Positions 18,996 through 26,935 of a stretch of 64,000 nt of DNA are shown here, piece after piece. This stretch comes from Acidobacteriota bacterium (GTDB taxonomy: Bacteria > Acidobacteriota > Blastocatellia > Pyrinomonadales > Pyrinomonadaceae). Location: the NCBI GenBank assembly GCA_003222895.1, contig QHXI01000124.1:1-64000 (forward strand), in the 5' to 3' direction. The first letter of the stretch is position 1, and each line of letters begins with the position of its first letter. The notes under the pieces are model-generated. The model saw only the letters and a list, made by a program, of their open reading frames with translations. It did not search any database and had not been told where the DNA came from. Both the position numbers and the translations under genes were made by a program.

Positions 18996-20378
18996 ATGCT
19001 CACGAAAGCAATTGAGACGATCGAGCGGACAGTGCTGCATCTGGAACCGCAGCGCAGCGTAAGGTTCATCAATCTGTTGCCGCCTTTGGCAGTTGAGAAA
19101 ATGAGGCGGGCGCGCTTTCGTCGCACGTTGCGACTTGCCGGCGAGCGTTCCGTGTTCTATCGCGAAGCGTTCAAGCGACACAACATCGATATCACGCGCA
19201 TCGAACATCCTTCCCAACTTGGCGACTTTTATACGACGGGCGAAGACTTGCGCGTGCACGGGTCCGAAGCGTTTCTGACTGGACAGCCGGACACTGCCTT
19301 CGAGACGACCGGGACAACTTCACCGGTTCCGAAGCGCATTTTCTTTTCAAATCGCGAACTCGAGGAGATGGGCCGCTGTTCGGCAGTCGGTCTTTATCGC
19401 CTCGGAATTCGTCCCGAAGATCGCATCTTCAGCGCTTACGATTCTTCGTTTTGGGTTTCGCCGGTCGTCTTGAAAATGGCGGTGCAGTTTCTGAATTGTT
19501 TTCACGTTGAAGCAGGAAAGATTCCGCCGTCGGAATTCTATGAACGCGCTCGCCCGTATCAGCCAAACATAATTTTTGGTGAGCCTTCGTGGTTGATTCG
19601 GCTTTCGGAGATAGCTGAGCAGCGCGGCATCTGGCCGCTAAAGCTTATGTTTGGCGGAGGCGAGAACATGGCGGAAGAAGCTCGGATCTTGGTTGAGAAT
19701 ATTTGGAACGCGCCACTTTATCTTAGTTACGGCCAGACTGAATCGTTTGGAACGCTCGCGGCCGAGTGTGAGCGGAAAGACGGCTATCACCGAAACGATC
19801 TGTTCTTTTGGTTCGAAACGCCGGAAGTCGACACTAATGGTTTCGGCGAACTGGTTTATACGACGCTCGTGCGCGATGTGATGCCGCTGATCCGATACCG
19901 TTCAACCGATCTTACCAAGCTCATTGAAGATCCCTGTCCATGCGGATTCTTTGTGAAACGGATGGCCAAAGTCCGCGCGCGATGTGACGAGATGGTTGTC
20001 TGCGGAATGGGAAACGTTGGTCCATGGGTCTTTGAAGACCTGCTTCGAGGTATCGGAGGCATTAGCGGCGACTGGCAGGCAGGCGTCAAACATGAAGCAG
20101 GCTCCGATTTGATCGAGTTGAGAGTTGAGTTGACCGATGGCTTGGGACCGAACGATGTCGAAAATCTCGTGCGGGCGAACCTGCGACAGAACTTCTCAGA
20201 TTTCGCGAAGAATCTCGACATGAAACTTTATGAACTGCGGATCGTCGGTCTAAAGCCCGGCGCTTTGCGCGGTGATGCGCGAAAGATCAAGCGCGTCGTC
20301 GATGAGCGGCAATTCACTGCTCGACCTTTGATATTGGCCTGCCACGATGAGCTTGCCAGCACCGCCAACAACGGATAA
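18996..20378 (+). CDS. PaaK-like adenylate-forming ligase
   Basis: A 460-residue member of the phenylacetate-CoA ligase-like ANL superfamily. It has a P-loop analogue ETTGTTSPVPKRIFF (canonical SGTTGxPK, here degenerate), LMFGGGENM, YGQTESFGTL, the hinge-region YRSTDL and a C-terminal lobe with GDARKIKRVV. It probably activates a carboxylic acid as an adenylate, for thioester or amide formation. Last gene of the cluster, it starts 4 bases after the aminotransferase reading frame. The substrate is not evident; the neighbours suggest acylation or aminoacylation of a glycolipid-like molecule. Confidence 0.8.
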   Translation: MLTKAIETIERTVLHLEPQRSVRFINLLPPLAVEKMRRARFRRTLRLAGERSVFYREAFKRHNIDITRIEHPSQLGDFYTTGEDLRVHGSEAFLTGQPDTAFETTGTTSPVPKRIFFSNRELEEMGRCSAVGLYRLGIRPEDRIFSAYDSSFWVSPVVLKMAVQFLNCFHVEAGKIPPSEFYERARPYQPNIIFGEPSWLIRLSEIAEQRGIWPLKLMFGGGENMAEEARILVENIWNAPLYLSYGQTESFGTLAAECERKDGYHRNDLFFWFETPEVDTNGFGELVYTTLVRDVMPLIRYRSTDLTKLIEDPCPCGFFVKRMAKVRARCDEMVVCGMGNVGPWVFEDLLRGIGGISGDWQAGVKHEAGSDLIELRVELTDGLGPNDVENLVRANLRQNFSDFAKNLDMKLYELRIVGLKPGALRGDARKIKRVVDERQFTARPLILACHDELASTANNG

Positions 20379-20417
20379 CCACGATCCTTTGATGAGTTTC
20401 TGATAAGGATATTGATG

Positions 20418-20472
20418 GTGCGGGAGAAAAGCAGGGACTCATAATCCCGGTCGGTGGTGATCGACCCGCTAC
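20418..20472 (+). other. Degenerate tRNA-Met/Ile2(CAT)-like fragment
   Basis: The segment contains GGGACTCATAATCCC, an intact anticodon arm with loop CTCATAA, followed by GGTCGGTGGT and ATCGACCC, the usual order of variable region and T-arm in CAT-anticodon tRNAs. GCGGG and CCCGC flank it, but a D-arm is absent and the T-loop is abnormal. It is not a functional tRNA. tRNA 3' halves are left behind by integrating elements, so it may be an old attachment scar; no integrase is nearby. Confidence 0.4.
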
Positions 20473-20611
20473 TGACCTGCGCTGTATATCAAGATACCGC
20501 TGCTGTTCAATAGTTGTGGGCTGTAGGTACAGTCTGAAATCAATTTTTTCTAGAACTTAGCAGTGCTTATTAAACTCCCAGTTTTCTTTCAGTTAAGTTT
20601 CGGTTTCGCTA

Positions 20612-20640
20612 TTGACAACTCGACATCCCTCTTCTAGTAT
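20612..20640 (+). promoter_or_regulatory. Sigma70-type promoter for the eCIS-linked activator gene
   Basis: TTGACA (20612-20617) and TAGTAT (20635-20640) are separated by exactly 17 bases, close to consensus for a housekeeping promoter. Transcription would begin near 20647 and give a leader of about 245 bases before the activator start at 20892. No other gene start lies between. Confidence 0.7.
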
Positions 20641-20891
20641 CCGCCTGCCACCAACTCAGTCACTTGGAGAGCCCCGAGAAAAATCGAAGGGCGGCACAAA
20701 ATGGACGGTCGTGGCAATTGAGCGCTCGTTAGCGGCCTCGCACCCCAACAGCTCATGCCAACGAACTTTTAGTTCGGTCAAAAGGGAAGCCATTACAACA
20801 GCAGAGTCGCAGGTGACGGGATTACCATCCCCTCGTTCCGTCATTGATCCAACGTAACGGTTTCTTCTTCCTCAATCTGAAGGATTTGAGC

Positions 20892-22298
20892 ATGAAACCA
20901 GAACGGGCCATGTTGCTGGATATTAGCTCCTCGATGGCCGGGAGCATCGCGCTAAGAAAGATTCTCGAAGCGCATTTCACGATTGCAGGTCCAACCAGGA
21001 TCGATCCAACCGCGCAATACGGAGATGGGTTCGAACCAGAACTCGAGTTGATGATTCGCCAATTCGAGCCACGACTGATTTTCCTTGTGAGCATTGGCGA
21101 CAACCTAAGACTTGCCAGTTCGCTGCTGTCCTCGCTCAGACAGCTCGCTTCAGGAATTCCCGTGATCGCTGCGATTGATGGTGGCGCGCCAACGCAGACC
21201 CTTGAGTTGCTCGAGGCCGGTGCGGCTGACTTTATGACGATGCCGCTGCAGCCGACGGAGGTGCTGGCGCGCGCATGGCGCTTATTGAAACAGAGTTCTC
21301 ACGGCGAGCGTTTCACCGCAATTGAATCGGCACAAAATCATTCGAAAAAGCTGATCGGAAACAGTCCGAATTTTCTTCAACAGGTCGCGAAGATTCCTTT
21401 GATTGCCGGCAGCGAAGCGAACGTTTTGCTTATCGGCGAGACCGGGACGGGCAAGGAATTGTACGCGCGCGCGATTCACTATGGCAGCTCCCGCGCCGGA
21501 AAGCCTTTCATCCCCGTGAACTGCGGCGCGATTCCGGTCGAGCTGGTGGAGAACGAGTTGTTCGGCCATCAGCGCGGCGCTTACACCAGCGCTTCGAGTC
21601 AGCAAGTTGGATTGATTGAAGAAGCTCATGGCGGAACGCTGTTCCTCGACGAGATTGATTGCCTGCCAATCTTTGCGCAGGTGAAGCTGCTCAGATTTCT
21701 TCAGGAGAAGGAATATCGGCCGCTGGGCTCGTCGCGCATGCGCCGGGCGAACGTTCGCATTGTCGCGGCGAGCAATCTCGATCTCGAAGAAGCAGTCGGC
21801 AACGGAAAAGTGCGTCAGGATCTTTTCTATCGATTGAATATTATTTCGCTTACACTGCCGCCTTTGCGCGAGCGGCGCGAAGACATTCCGTTGTTGGCGC
21901 GGCACTTTGTCACCAGGTATGCGCAGGAAGAACAAAAGGAAATCGTTGGCTTCTCGGCAGAGGCTTTGCACAAGCTGATGCTGCACAACTGGCCCGGCAA
22001 CGTGCGCGAGCTGGAACACGCAATCGAGCGCTCGATCGTTCTCTGCAATCAGAGCATTATGCAGGCCGAGGATCTGCTGATATCAAACAGCCGGGACAGC
22101 AGTCAGCGCGAGTCGATGCAAGAGGCCAAAGCCAAAGAGATCGCGCGCTTCGAAAAGAACTACATTCAGGGGTTGCTTTCGATTTGCCGCGGCAACATCA
22201 CGCGCGCGGCCCAGGTTGCGCGCAAGAATCGCCGGGCTTTCTGGCAACTTATCCAAAAACATCAGATCGATGTGAATCGTTTCAAAAGAACGGCTTAA
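20892..22298 (+). CDS. Sigma54-dependent activator with degenerate receiver, beside the eCIS operon
   Basis: A 468-residue bEBP. Start ATG 20892 is fixed by GAAGGA at 20879-20884. The N-terminal ~125 residues resemble a receiver (LIFLVSIGDN, IPVIAAID, GAADFMTMPLQPTEVL), but the phospho-Asp and the conserved Lys are absent (MPL replaces the usual KPF). The AAA+ domain has Walker A GETGTGKEL, Walker B LFLDEID and an arginine-finger region. The sigma54-contact loop is GAYTSA (residues 229-234), differing from GAFTGA at two positions. A Fis-type HTH ends it (GNITRAAQVARKNRRAFWQL). It is probably constitutively active or controlled by binding rather than phosphorylation. Its likely target is the sigma54 promoter 155 bases after its stop. 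Confidence 0.88.
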   Translation: MKPERAMLLDISSSMAGSIALRKILEAHFTIAGPTRIDPTAQYGDGFEPELELMIRQFEPRLIFLVSIGDNLRLASSLLSSLRQLASGIPVIAAIDGGAPTQTLELLEAGAADFMTMPLQPTEVLARAWRLLKQSSHGERFTAIESAQNHSKKLIGNSPNFLQQVAKIPLIAGSEANVLLIGETGTGKELYARAIHYGSSRAGKPFIPVNCGAIPVELVENELFGHQRGAYTSASSQQVGLIEEAHGGTLFLDEIDCLPIFAQVKLLRFLQEKEYRPLGSSRMRRANVRIVAASNLDLEEAVGNGKVRQDLFYRLNIISLTLPPLRERREDIPLLARHFVTRYAQEEQKEIVGFSAEALHKLMLHNWPGNVRELEHAIERSIVLCNQSIMQAEDLLISNSRDSSQRESMQEAKAKEIARFEKNYIQGLLSICRGNITRAAQVARKNRRAFWQLIQKHQIDVNRFKRTA

Positions 22299-22327
22299 TC
22301 AGATCGGACTAATCGCCGCTCGTCACT

Positions 22328-22341
22328 GGACAATTGTGTCC
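22328..22341 (+). promoter_or_regulatory. Candidate activator-binding palindrome
   Basis: GGACAATTGTGTCC (arms GGACA/TGTCC) lies about 115-125 bases upstream of the sigma54 -24 element, the usual distance for bEBP enhancer sites. Only one clear copy is seen. Confidence 0.3.
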
Positions 22342-22391
22342 TCCTCGGAAAGTTCGCGAATACATCAACCAGTTTGGCTTTTCACAAAAAT

Positions 22392-22413
22392 GGCAGGACA
22401 AAATTAGCCTGCC
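22392..22413 (+). repeat. Inverted repeat GGCAGG-N10-CCTGCC
   Basis: A 6-bp perfect inverted repeat between the activator gene and the eCIS promoter. It could be a second protein-binding site or a weak terminator of the activator gene (no T-run follows). Confidence 0.3.
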
Positions 22414-22453
22414 TCTCCTCACGATCATTCAACAAAACAGCGCGGTCTTCTGT

Positions 22454-22468
22454 TGGCTCGTTCGTTGC
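22454..22468 (+). promoter_or_regulatory. Sigma54 promoter of the eCIS operon
   Basis: TGGCTC (22454-22459), five bases, then TTGC (22465-22468) matches the -24/-12 consensus TGGCAC-N5-TTGC at nine of ten specified positions. GG and GC are at the required spacing and W follows. A start near 22480 would give a leader of about 18 bases before the first ATG at 22498. It sits directly between a sigma54 activator gene and the eCIS genes. Confidence 0.7.
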
Positions 22469-22497
22469 TACTGACGGCGCGACATCGAGCTTATGTG

Positions 22498-22764
22498 ATG
22501 CAGCAAGCAAGCGTATCGGAAATTGCGCAAGCGATCGCAGCGTACGTCGAAAAAAATCCTGAAGCACAAGACACGTTGGAAGGAATTATCCAGTGGTGGT
22601 TGCCGGAAGCGCACCATCAGGCACGAACCGCGCAGATTAAAGAAGCTCTGAATGAGCTTGTCGCCGAAGGATTAATTACCGCGCACAAAGCGAAGGATGC
22701 ACAGATCTTATATCGCGCGACGCGTCGGGCGAGCGAATCGGACGCGACATCCAGGGAACACTGA
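22498..22764 (+). CDS. Small eCIS-linked protein, winged-helix-like
   Basis: An 88-residue protein (from MQQASVSEIAQAIAAYVEKN). Predicted helices, a WW-containing segment (IIQWWLPEAHHQ), a helix (QIKEALNELVAEGLI) and a short beta hairpin give the pattern of a winged helix. A longer frame starting at TTG 22453 would overlap the sigma54 -12 box, so I use ATG 22498. It is the first gene of the operon, 35 bases before the sheath gene. A short hairpin (ACCGA/TCGGT, 22764-22778) overlaps its stop and could tune sheath translation. Its role may be regulatory or assembly-related; I recognise no named family. Confidence 0.6.
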   Translation: MQQASVSEIAQAIAAYVEKNPEAQDTLEGIIQWWLPEAHHQARTAQIKEALNELVAEGLITAHKAKDAQILYRATRRASESDATSREH

Positions 22765-22799
22765 CCGAGACGTTCGGTAACAACGAAGGAGGAAGCTTA

Positions 22800-24830
22800 A
22801 TGCCAGCCACACTTACTTACCCAGGCGTTTACATCGAGGAGGTGCCAAGCGGCGTTCACACGATTGCCGGCGTCGCGACTTCGATCACGGCGTTTGTCGG
22901 TTACACCAGCCGCGGTCTGGACAATCGCGCGACGCACATCTTCAGTTTTGCTGATTTCGAGCGCTCGTTTGGCGGGCTGGCATCGGACAGTGAGTTGAGC
23001 TACGCGGTCCAGCAATTCTTCGCCAACGGCGGTACCGAGGCTTATGTCGTGCGCGTGCCGAAGGCTTCCGATGCGGCCGTGATTGGGCCGGATCTGAAAG
23101 CGGCTGCCGCCGGCATCACGCTGCTCGACAACGTGGCCGCCGGCAAATCGGCTTTGAAAGTCACGGCGTTGAGTAAAGGCGGTTGGGCCAACAGCGTGAT
23201 CATCGACGTGGATTATGACGACATAGCGGCGGCGGACACGAAGGTCTTTAACCTCACGATCACCGATCTGGGAACGTCAAACGTCGAGACCTTCAAGAAG
23301 GTCACGATGGATAGCTCGAAACCGAACTACGTCGTCGCCGTGGTCAACGATGAAGACACGGGATCACAAATGGTTTCAGTCAGCGTGCCCGACGCGACGG
23401 CCGGTCGGCCCGTCGCCAGCGGAGCCGTTGGCGGAAACATCGATAACAATGCAGACCTGGCAACCTTTAAAGCAGCCATCGACGCGACGAAGGAATACAC
23501 ACTGAAGGTAACCAGCGATGTTCCGACAAACAAGATCAAGGATGTAATCATCACCTTTCTTGAAGTGGGCGAGACCATTCCATCGTCCATACTCGGCGTG
23601 TGCCGATTACTGGAACGCAAGACCAATGTTGCGTTGGCTGACATCCCGGGCGCGACGGTTCGCTGCGTTCCCAGCAGTACCGGATTGGGGATTCGAGTAT
23701 TGGCGTTCTTATCGCCCTCGTTATTGGCTGGCGCTCTCGACGCTAAGTTAACTTTCACTGCCGGCACAAATGGCGCGTTGGGCTTATTAAAACTTGGCGC
23801 GGGAACGGCGACGCTTAACGTCGCTCATTACGTGGTGGGCCAGGGTCGCGCGGTATTCGCGCAGAAAGATGCGGTCGCGGGCGCGGACGGCACAGTGCTG
23901 CCGAAGACGGCAGACTTGATCGGAAACGAAGCGGCGTTCACGGGAATCTACGCGCTCGAGAAAGTCGATCTCTTTAACTTGTTGAGCATCCCCGACGCTA
24001 CCAGGGCCCAAGCGGGAAACCCTTCCGCGCTCGATCCGAACGTAAGTCCGAATGACATCTTCGGCGCGGCCGAAACCTACTGCGATAAGCGGCGAGCGTT
24101 TCTGCTGATCGATCCCCCACCGAATGTGAACGACGTCGATTCGGCTGCCGACTGGAAGTCCTCGACGTTGACGGTTCATGACAAAAATGGCGCGGCCTTC
24201 TTTCCGCGTCTGCGGCTCGGCGATCCTTTGAATGATTTTACGCTGCGTACGTTCGCACCGTCGGGAGTTGTCGCCGGTGTTTATGCTCGCACTGACGGCG
24301 CGCGGGGCGTGTGGAAAGCGCCTGCCGGAGTCGAAGCAACGCTCACCGGCGTGCAGGGTCTCGTGTACAAACTCACAGACGATGAGAACGGTGCGCTCAA
24401 TCCTCTTGGTCTGAACTGCTTCCGCAACTTCCCGATCTACGGAAATATTCTTTGGGGCGCGCGGACACTCGTCGGCTCGGACGCAGAAGGCAGCGAATGG
24501 AAATACGTGCCTGTCCGCCGCACGGCATTGTACCTGGAAGAGAGTCTTTATCGTGGCACCAAGTGGGTTGTCTTCGAACCTAATGACGAGCCGTTGTGGG
24601 CGCAGATTCGGCTGAACATTGGCGCGTTCATGCAGAGCCTCTTCCGGCAGGGTGCGTTTCAAGGCAAGACGCCGCGCGAGGCTTACCTCGTCAAATGCGA
24701 CAAGGAAACCACAACTCAGGACGACATCAATCGCGGCATCGTCAACATTCTGGTCGGATTCGCGCCGCTGAAGCCCGCCGAGTTCGTCGTCATCAAGATT
24801 CAACAACTCGCCGGTCAGATCCAAACATAG
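22800..24830 (+). CDS. Contractile injection system sheath protein
   Basis: A 676-residue sheath with the diagnostic N-terminus (TYPGVYIEEVPSGVHTIAGVATSITAFVGYTSRG), early strands and helix (SFADFERSFGGL..., YAVQQFFANGGTEAYVVRV), and the conserved C-terminal sheath core (IYGNILWGARTL, VPVRRTALYLEESLYRGTKWVVFEPNDEPLWAQIRLNIGAFM). The middle (about 100-330) is a large insertion that probably decorates the outside; the protein is longer than typical sheaths of 350-500 residues. It has a strong ribosome site AGGAGG. The sheath contracts to drive the tube through the target membrane. Only one sheath gene is present. Confidence 0.95.
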   Translation: MPATLTYPGVYIEEVPSGVHTIAGVATSITAFVGYTSRGLDNRATHIFSFADFERSFGGLASDSELSYAVQQFFANGGTEAYVVRVPKASDAAVIGPDLKAAAAGITLLDNVAAGKSALKVTALSKGGWANSVIIDVDYDDIAAADTKVFNLTITDLGTSNVETFKKVTMDSSKPNYVVAVVNDEDTGSQMVSVSVPDATAGRPVASGAVGGNIDNNADLATFKAAIDATKEYTLKVTSDVPTNKIKDVIITFLEVGETIPSSILGVCRLLERKTNVALADIPGATVRCVPSSTGLGIRVLAFLSPSLLAGALDAKLTFTAGTNGALGLLKLGAGTATLNVAHYVVGQGRAVFAQKDAVAGADGTVLPKTADLIGNEAAFTGIYALEKVDLFNLLSIPDATRAQAGNPSALDPNVSPNDIFGAAETYCDKRRAFLLIDPPPNVNDVDSAADWKSSTLTVHDKNGAAFFPRLRLGDPLNDFTLRTFAPSGVVAGVYARTDGARGVWKAPAGVEATLTGVQGLVYKLTDDENGALNPLGLNCFRNFPIYGNILWGARTLVGSDAEGSEWKYVPVRRTALYLEESLYRGTKWVVFEPNDEPLWAQIRLNIGAFMQSLFRQGAFQGKTPREAYLVKCDKETTTQDDINRGIVNILVGFAPLKPAEFVVIKIQQLAGQIQT

Positions 24831-24843
24831 GAGGCAAACTGCG

Positions 24844-25371
24844 ATGGCACAATTTACGGTTAACGCGCAACGCTTTGACCCGTACAAGAATTTCAAGTTT
24901 CGCGTGAAGTGGGACGGCAAGTACGTCGCCGGCGTCAGTAAAGTAAGCACGCTGAAGCGCACCACCGAAGTCGTAAAACATCGCGAAGGCGGCGACCCAT
25001 CAAGCAGCCGCAAGTCGCCGGGTCGCACTGAGTACGATGCGATCACCCTCGAGCGCGGTGTGACTCACGATACCGAATTCGAAAAGTGGGCCAACAAAGT
25101 TTGGAACTACGGCTCAGGACTTGGCGCCGAGACTTCGCTCAAGGACTTTCGCAAAGACATCACGATTGAGCTTTATAACGAGGCGGGCCAACTGGCGATC
25201 TCGTACAAGGTTTATCGCTGTTGGGTTTCTGAGTTTCAGTCGCTGCCCGATCTCGACGCCAACGCGAATGCAGTCGCGATCGCGAAGTTGAAACTGGAAA
25301 ACGAAGGCTGGGAACGCGACTATGAAGTTGCCGAACCAAGCGAGCCTACGTTCACTGAGCCACCAGTCTAA
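24844..25371 (+). CDS. CIS inner tube protein (gp19/Hcp-like)
   Basis: A 175-residue tube protein: FDPYKNFKFRVKWDGKYVAGVSKVSTLKRTTEVVKHREGG is typical of eCIS/phage tube subunits, followed by ITLERGVTHDTEFEKWANKVW and an acidic, Pro-rich tail. Hexamers stack to form the rigid channel that carries cargo. It starts 13 bases after the sheath gene with GGAGG upstream. Confidence 0.93.
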   Translation: MAQFTVNAQRFDPYKNFKFRVKWDGKYVAGVSKVSTLKRTTEVVKHREGGDPSSSRKSPGRTEYDAITLERGVTHDTEFEKWANKVWNYGSGLGAETSLKDFRKDITIELYNEAGQLAISYKVYRCWVSEFQSLPDLDANANAVAIAKLKLENEGWERDYEVAEPSEPTFTEPPV

Positions 25372-25388
25372 CGGGCTGAGGAGCAATC

Positions 25389-26126
25389 ATGCGCGAGTTG
25401 TTGGCTCAAGAACTGCTCGAGATTTGGGAGCGTGGCTCGGCCCAGTCTCCAACCGAACGCGCCCTCACGCTGCTGCACGCGGCGCGCCCCGATCTCGAAA
25501 CTGAAACGCTGGCAAACATGAGCATCGGCCGGCGCGACGGGCTCTTGTTGTCGCTGCGCGAATCGACTTTCGGCCGGCGGCTCGCGTCGATCACGAACTG
25601 TCCCGATTGCCGCGCACAACTCGAACTCGGATTCGACATCGATCAAATTCGCCTGGCTGATACGCTGGTCGAGTCAGAGAAGTCGCACACTTTGTCGGCC
25701 GACGGATGCGAGTTGACGTTTCGCTTGCCGAACAGTCGCGACCTCGTGGCCGCGGCTTCGGCGAGTGACGTTGATTCAGCAAGACAGGTGTTGATGACTC
25801 GCTGTGTTCTGTCCGTACGAGGCAATGGACGCCAAGTTGAAAGCGATCCGCTGCCTCAACAGATTCTCGAGAGAGTCGAGCACGAGATGTCGAGACTCGA
25901 TGCCCAGGCGAATATCCAGGTTGAACTTGAGTGTCCCTCGTGCCGTCGTGGCTGGACCACCGCCTTCGACATTCTCGCTTTCTTCTGGAGCGAACTCGAT
26001 GCCTGGGCGCAGAGATTGTTGGTTGAAGTTCACAGACTCGCATCAGCTTACGGATGGCGCGAAGCGGACATTCTCGGGATGAGCGCCACGCGCCGAAACA
26101 TTTATCTGAACATCGTTAATGGATGA
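25389..26126 (+). CDS. Cys-rich eCIS baseplate/chaperone-like protein
   Basis: A 245-residue protein seen beside tube genes in many contractile systems (T4 baseplate-chaperone-like). It has two CxxC pairs, CPDC near residue 76 and CPSC near 187, which probably form a zinc ribbon. Other conserved segments are SIGRRDGLLLSLRESTFG at the N-terminal side and FFWSELDAWAQRLLVEVHRLASAYGWREADILGMS at the C-terminus. It probably aids baseplate hub assembly. The gene has a good ribosome site (GAGGAG) and overlaps the next gene by 4 bases. Confidence 0.75.
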   Translation: MRELLAQELLEIWERGSAQSPTERALTLLHAARPDLETETLANMSIGRRDGLLLSLRESTFGRRLASITNCPDCRAQLELGFDIDQIRLADTLVESEKSHTLSADGCELTFRLPNSRDLVAAASASDVDSARQVLMTRCVLSVRGNGRQVESDPLPQQILERVEHEMSRLDAQANIQVELECPSCRRGWTTAFDILAFFWSELDAWAQRLLVEVHRLASAYGWREADILGMSATRRNIYLNIVNG

Positions 26127-26935
26127 GTTACTTGAGCACACTAGCCGCGCGCGCATTGGATCAGCCGCAGCCGATCAGGCCGCGGCTGCCGTCCTTGTTT
26201 GAAGCCGCCGCGGGTCCGCGCGTTAATTTTCGAGAGCTAACCGTCAACAAACATAGCCAGCCAGAGCAGCGGACGTCGTCGCGTTCCGAAGAGCGTTCGA
26301 ATGCGTCTCAGAAATCAAACGCGGTCGCTTCGACAATCCAACCTGCAAGACAAATCGGCGTGCCCGAGCCGGTCGCTGCTCACCTCACCGATCGCCCGCT
26401 TTCAATCAAATCTGTCTCTGGATCCGCTCAGACTTCGGCTACTCAACCTGAGCGCGCGGCTGAACCCGCAATCGATCGCTCAATAAAACTGCGCGAGATC
26501 GAACTTGCGGATAAGGCTGAGAGCGATCGCGCGAGCCTGTTGGGTACAACTTCATCAGTGCCTGAATCAATCAAGCCAACGATTCAAGTTGCCCAGGCGA
26601 TCACGATTGAACAGACGAATGTCGTTGAGAATTCGCCCGACGCGCCGGCTAAAACTAAAGACCGCGAAAGCAAAACACCTGAACCGGCAGAGATTCATCC
26701 TCAATCAATCATCGTGAAGCCGGACGTCTCGGCCGCCGACTCGGATTCAACTTTCGTTGAGCCTGAGCTTGTCGTTCCCGACTTATCTCCCGTGGTGAAG
26801 ATCACGATCGGTCGCGTTGACGTTCGAGCAGTCATGCCGCCGGTGCAATCAACCGTGACGGTGGCGCGGCAGCCCGCGATTAAAGCGCTTTCGCTCGATG
26901 AATATTTGAAACAGCGAAACGGAGAACTCAGGTGA
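26123..26935 (+). CDS. Disordered eCIS linker protein with conserved C-terminal motif
   Basis: A 270-residue protein, rich in Ser, Pro, Glu, Ala and Gln from residue 45 to 215, with no predicted fold there. The ends look conserved: a short N-terminal segment (LSTLAARALDQPQPIRPRLP) and a C-terminal KITIGRVDVRAVMPP...LSLDEYLKQRNGELR, a motif I associate with eCIS loci. Overlaps both neighbours by 4 bases. It may be a flexible adaptor or length determinant. I see no conventional tape measure elsewhere in the locus. Confidence 0.6.
   Translation: MSYLSTLAARALDQPQPIRPRLPSLFEAAAGPRVNFRELTVNKHSQPEQRTSSRSEERSNASQKSNAVASTIQPARQIGVPEPVAAHLTDRPLSIKSVSGSAQTSATQPERAAEPAIDRSIKLREIELADKAESDRASLLGTTSSVPESIKPTIQVAQAITIEQTNVVENSPDAPAKTKDRESKTPEPAEIHPQSIIVKPDVSAADSDSTFVEPELVVPDLSPVVKITIGRVDVRAVMPPVQSTVTVARQPAIKALSLDEYLKQRNGELR

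Larger units (their letters stand above)
20379..20891 (+). other. Intergenic region between biosynthetic cluster and eCIS regulator
   Basis: This 513-base gap holds a tRNA(CAT)-like remnant (20418-20472), a weak hairpin CTGTAGGTACAG at about 20521 followed by a T-run (possible terminator of the ligase operon), and a near-consensus sigma70 promoter (20612-20640). A small frame at 20612-20857 has no ribosome site and no recognisable content; I do not call it. Confidence 0.6.

Noticed and set aside
20612-20857. 81-residue frame upstream of the activator
   Set aside because: It begins on the -35 box, has no ribosome site and no recognisable sequence.
22453-22497. TTG start at 22453 for the small eCIS protein
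   Set aside because: It would place the coding start on the sigma54 promoter itself; ATG 22498 lies just downstream of the expected transcript start.
23787-25046. 419-residue reading frame antisense to the sheath and tube genes
   Set aside because: It is a GC-rich shadow of two strongly supported genes, Arg-rich and without recognisable motifs or ribosome site.
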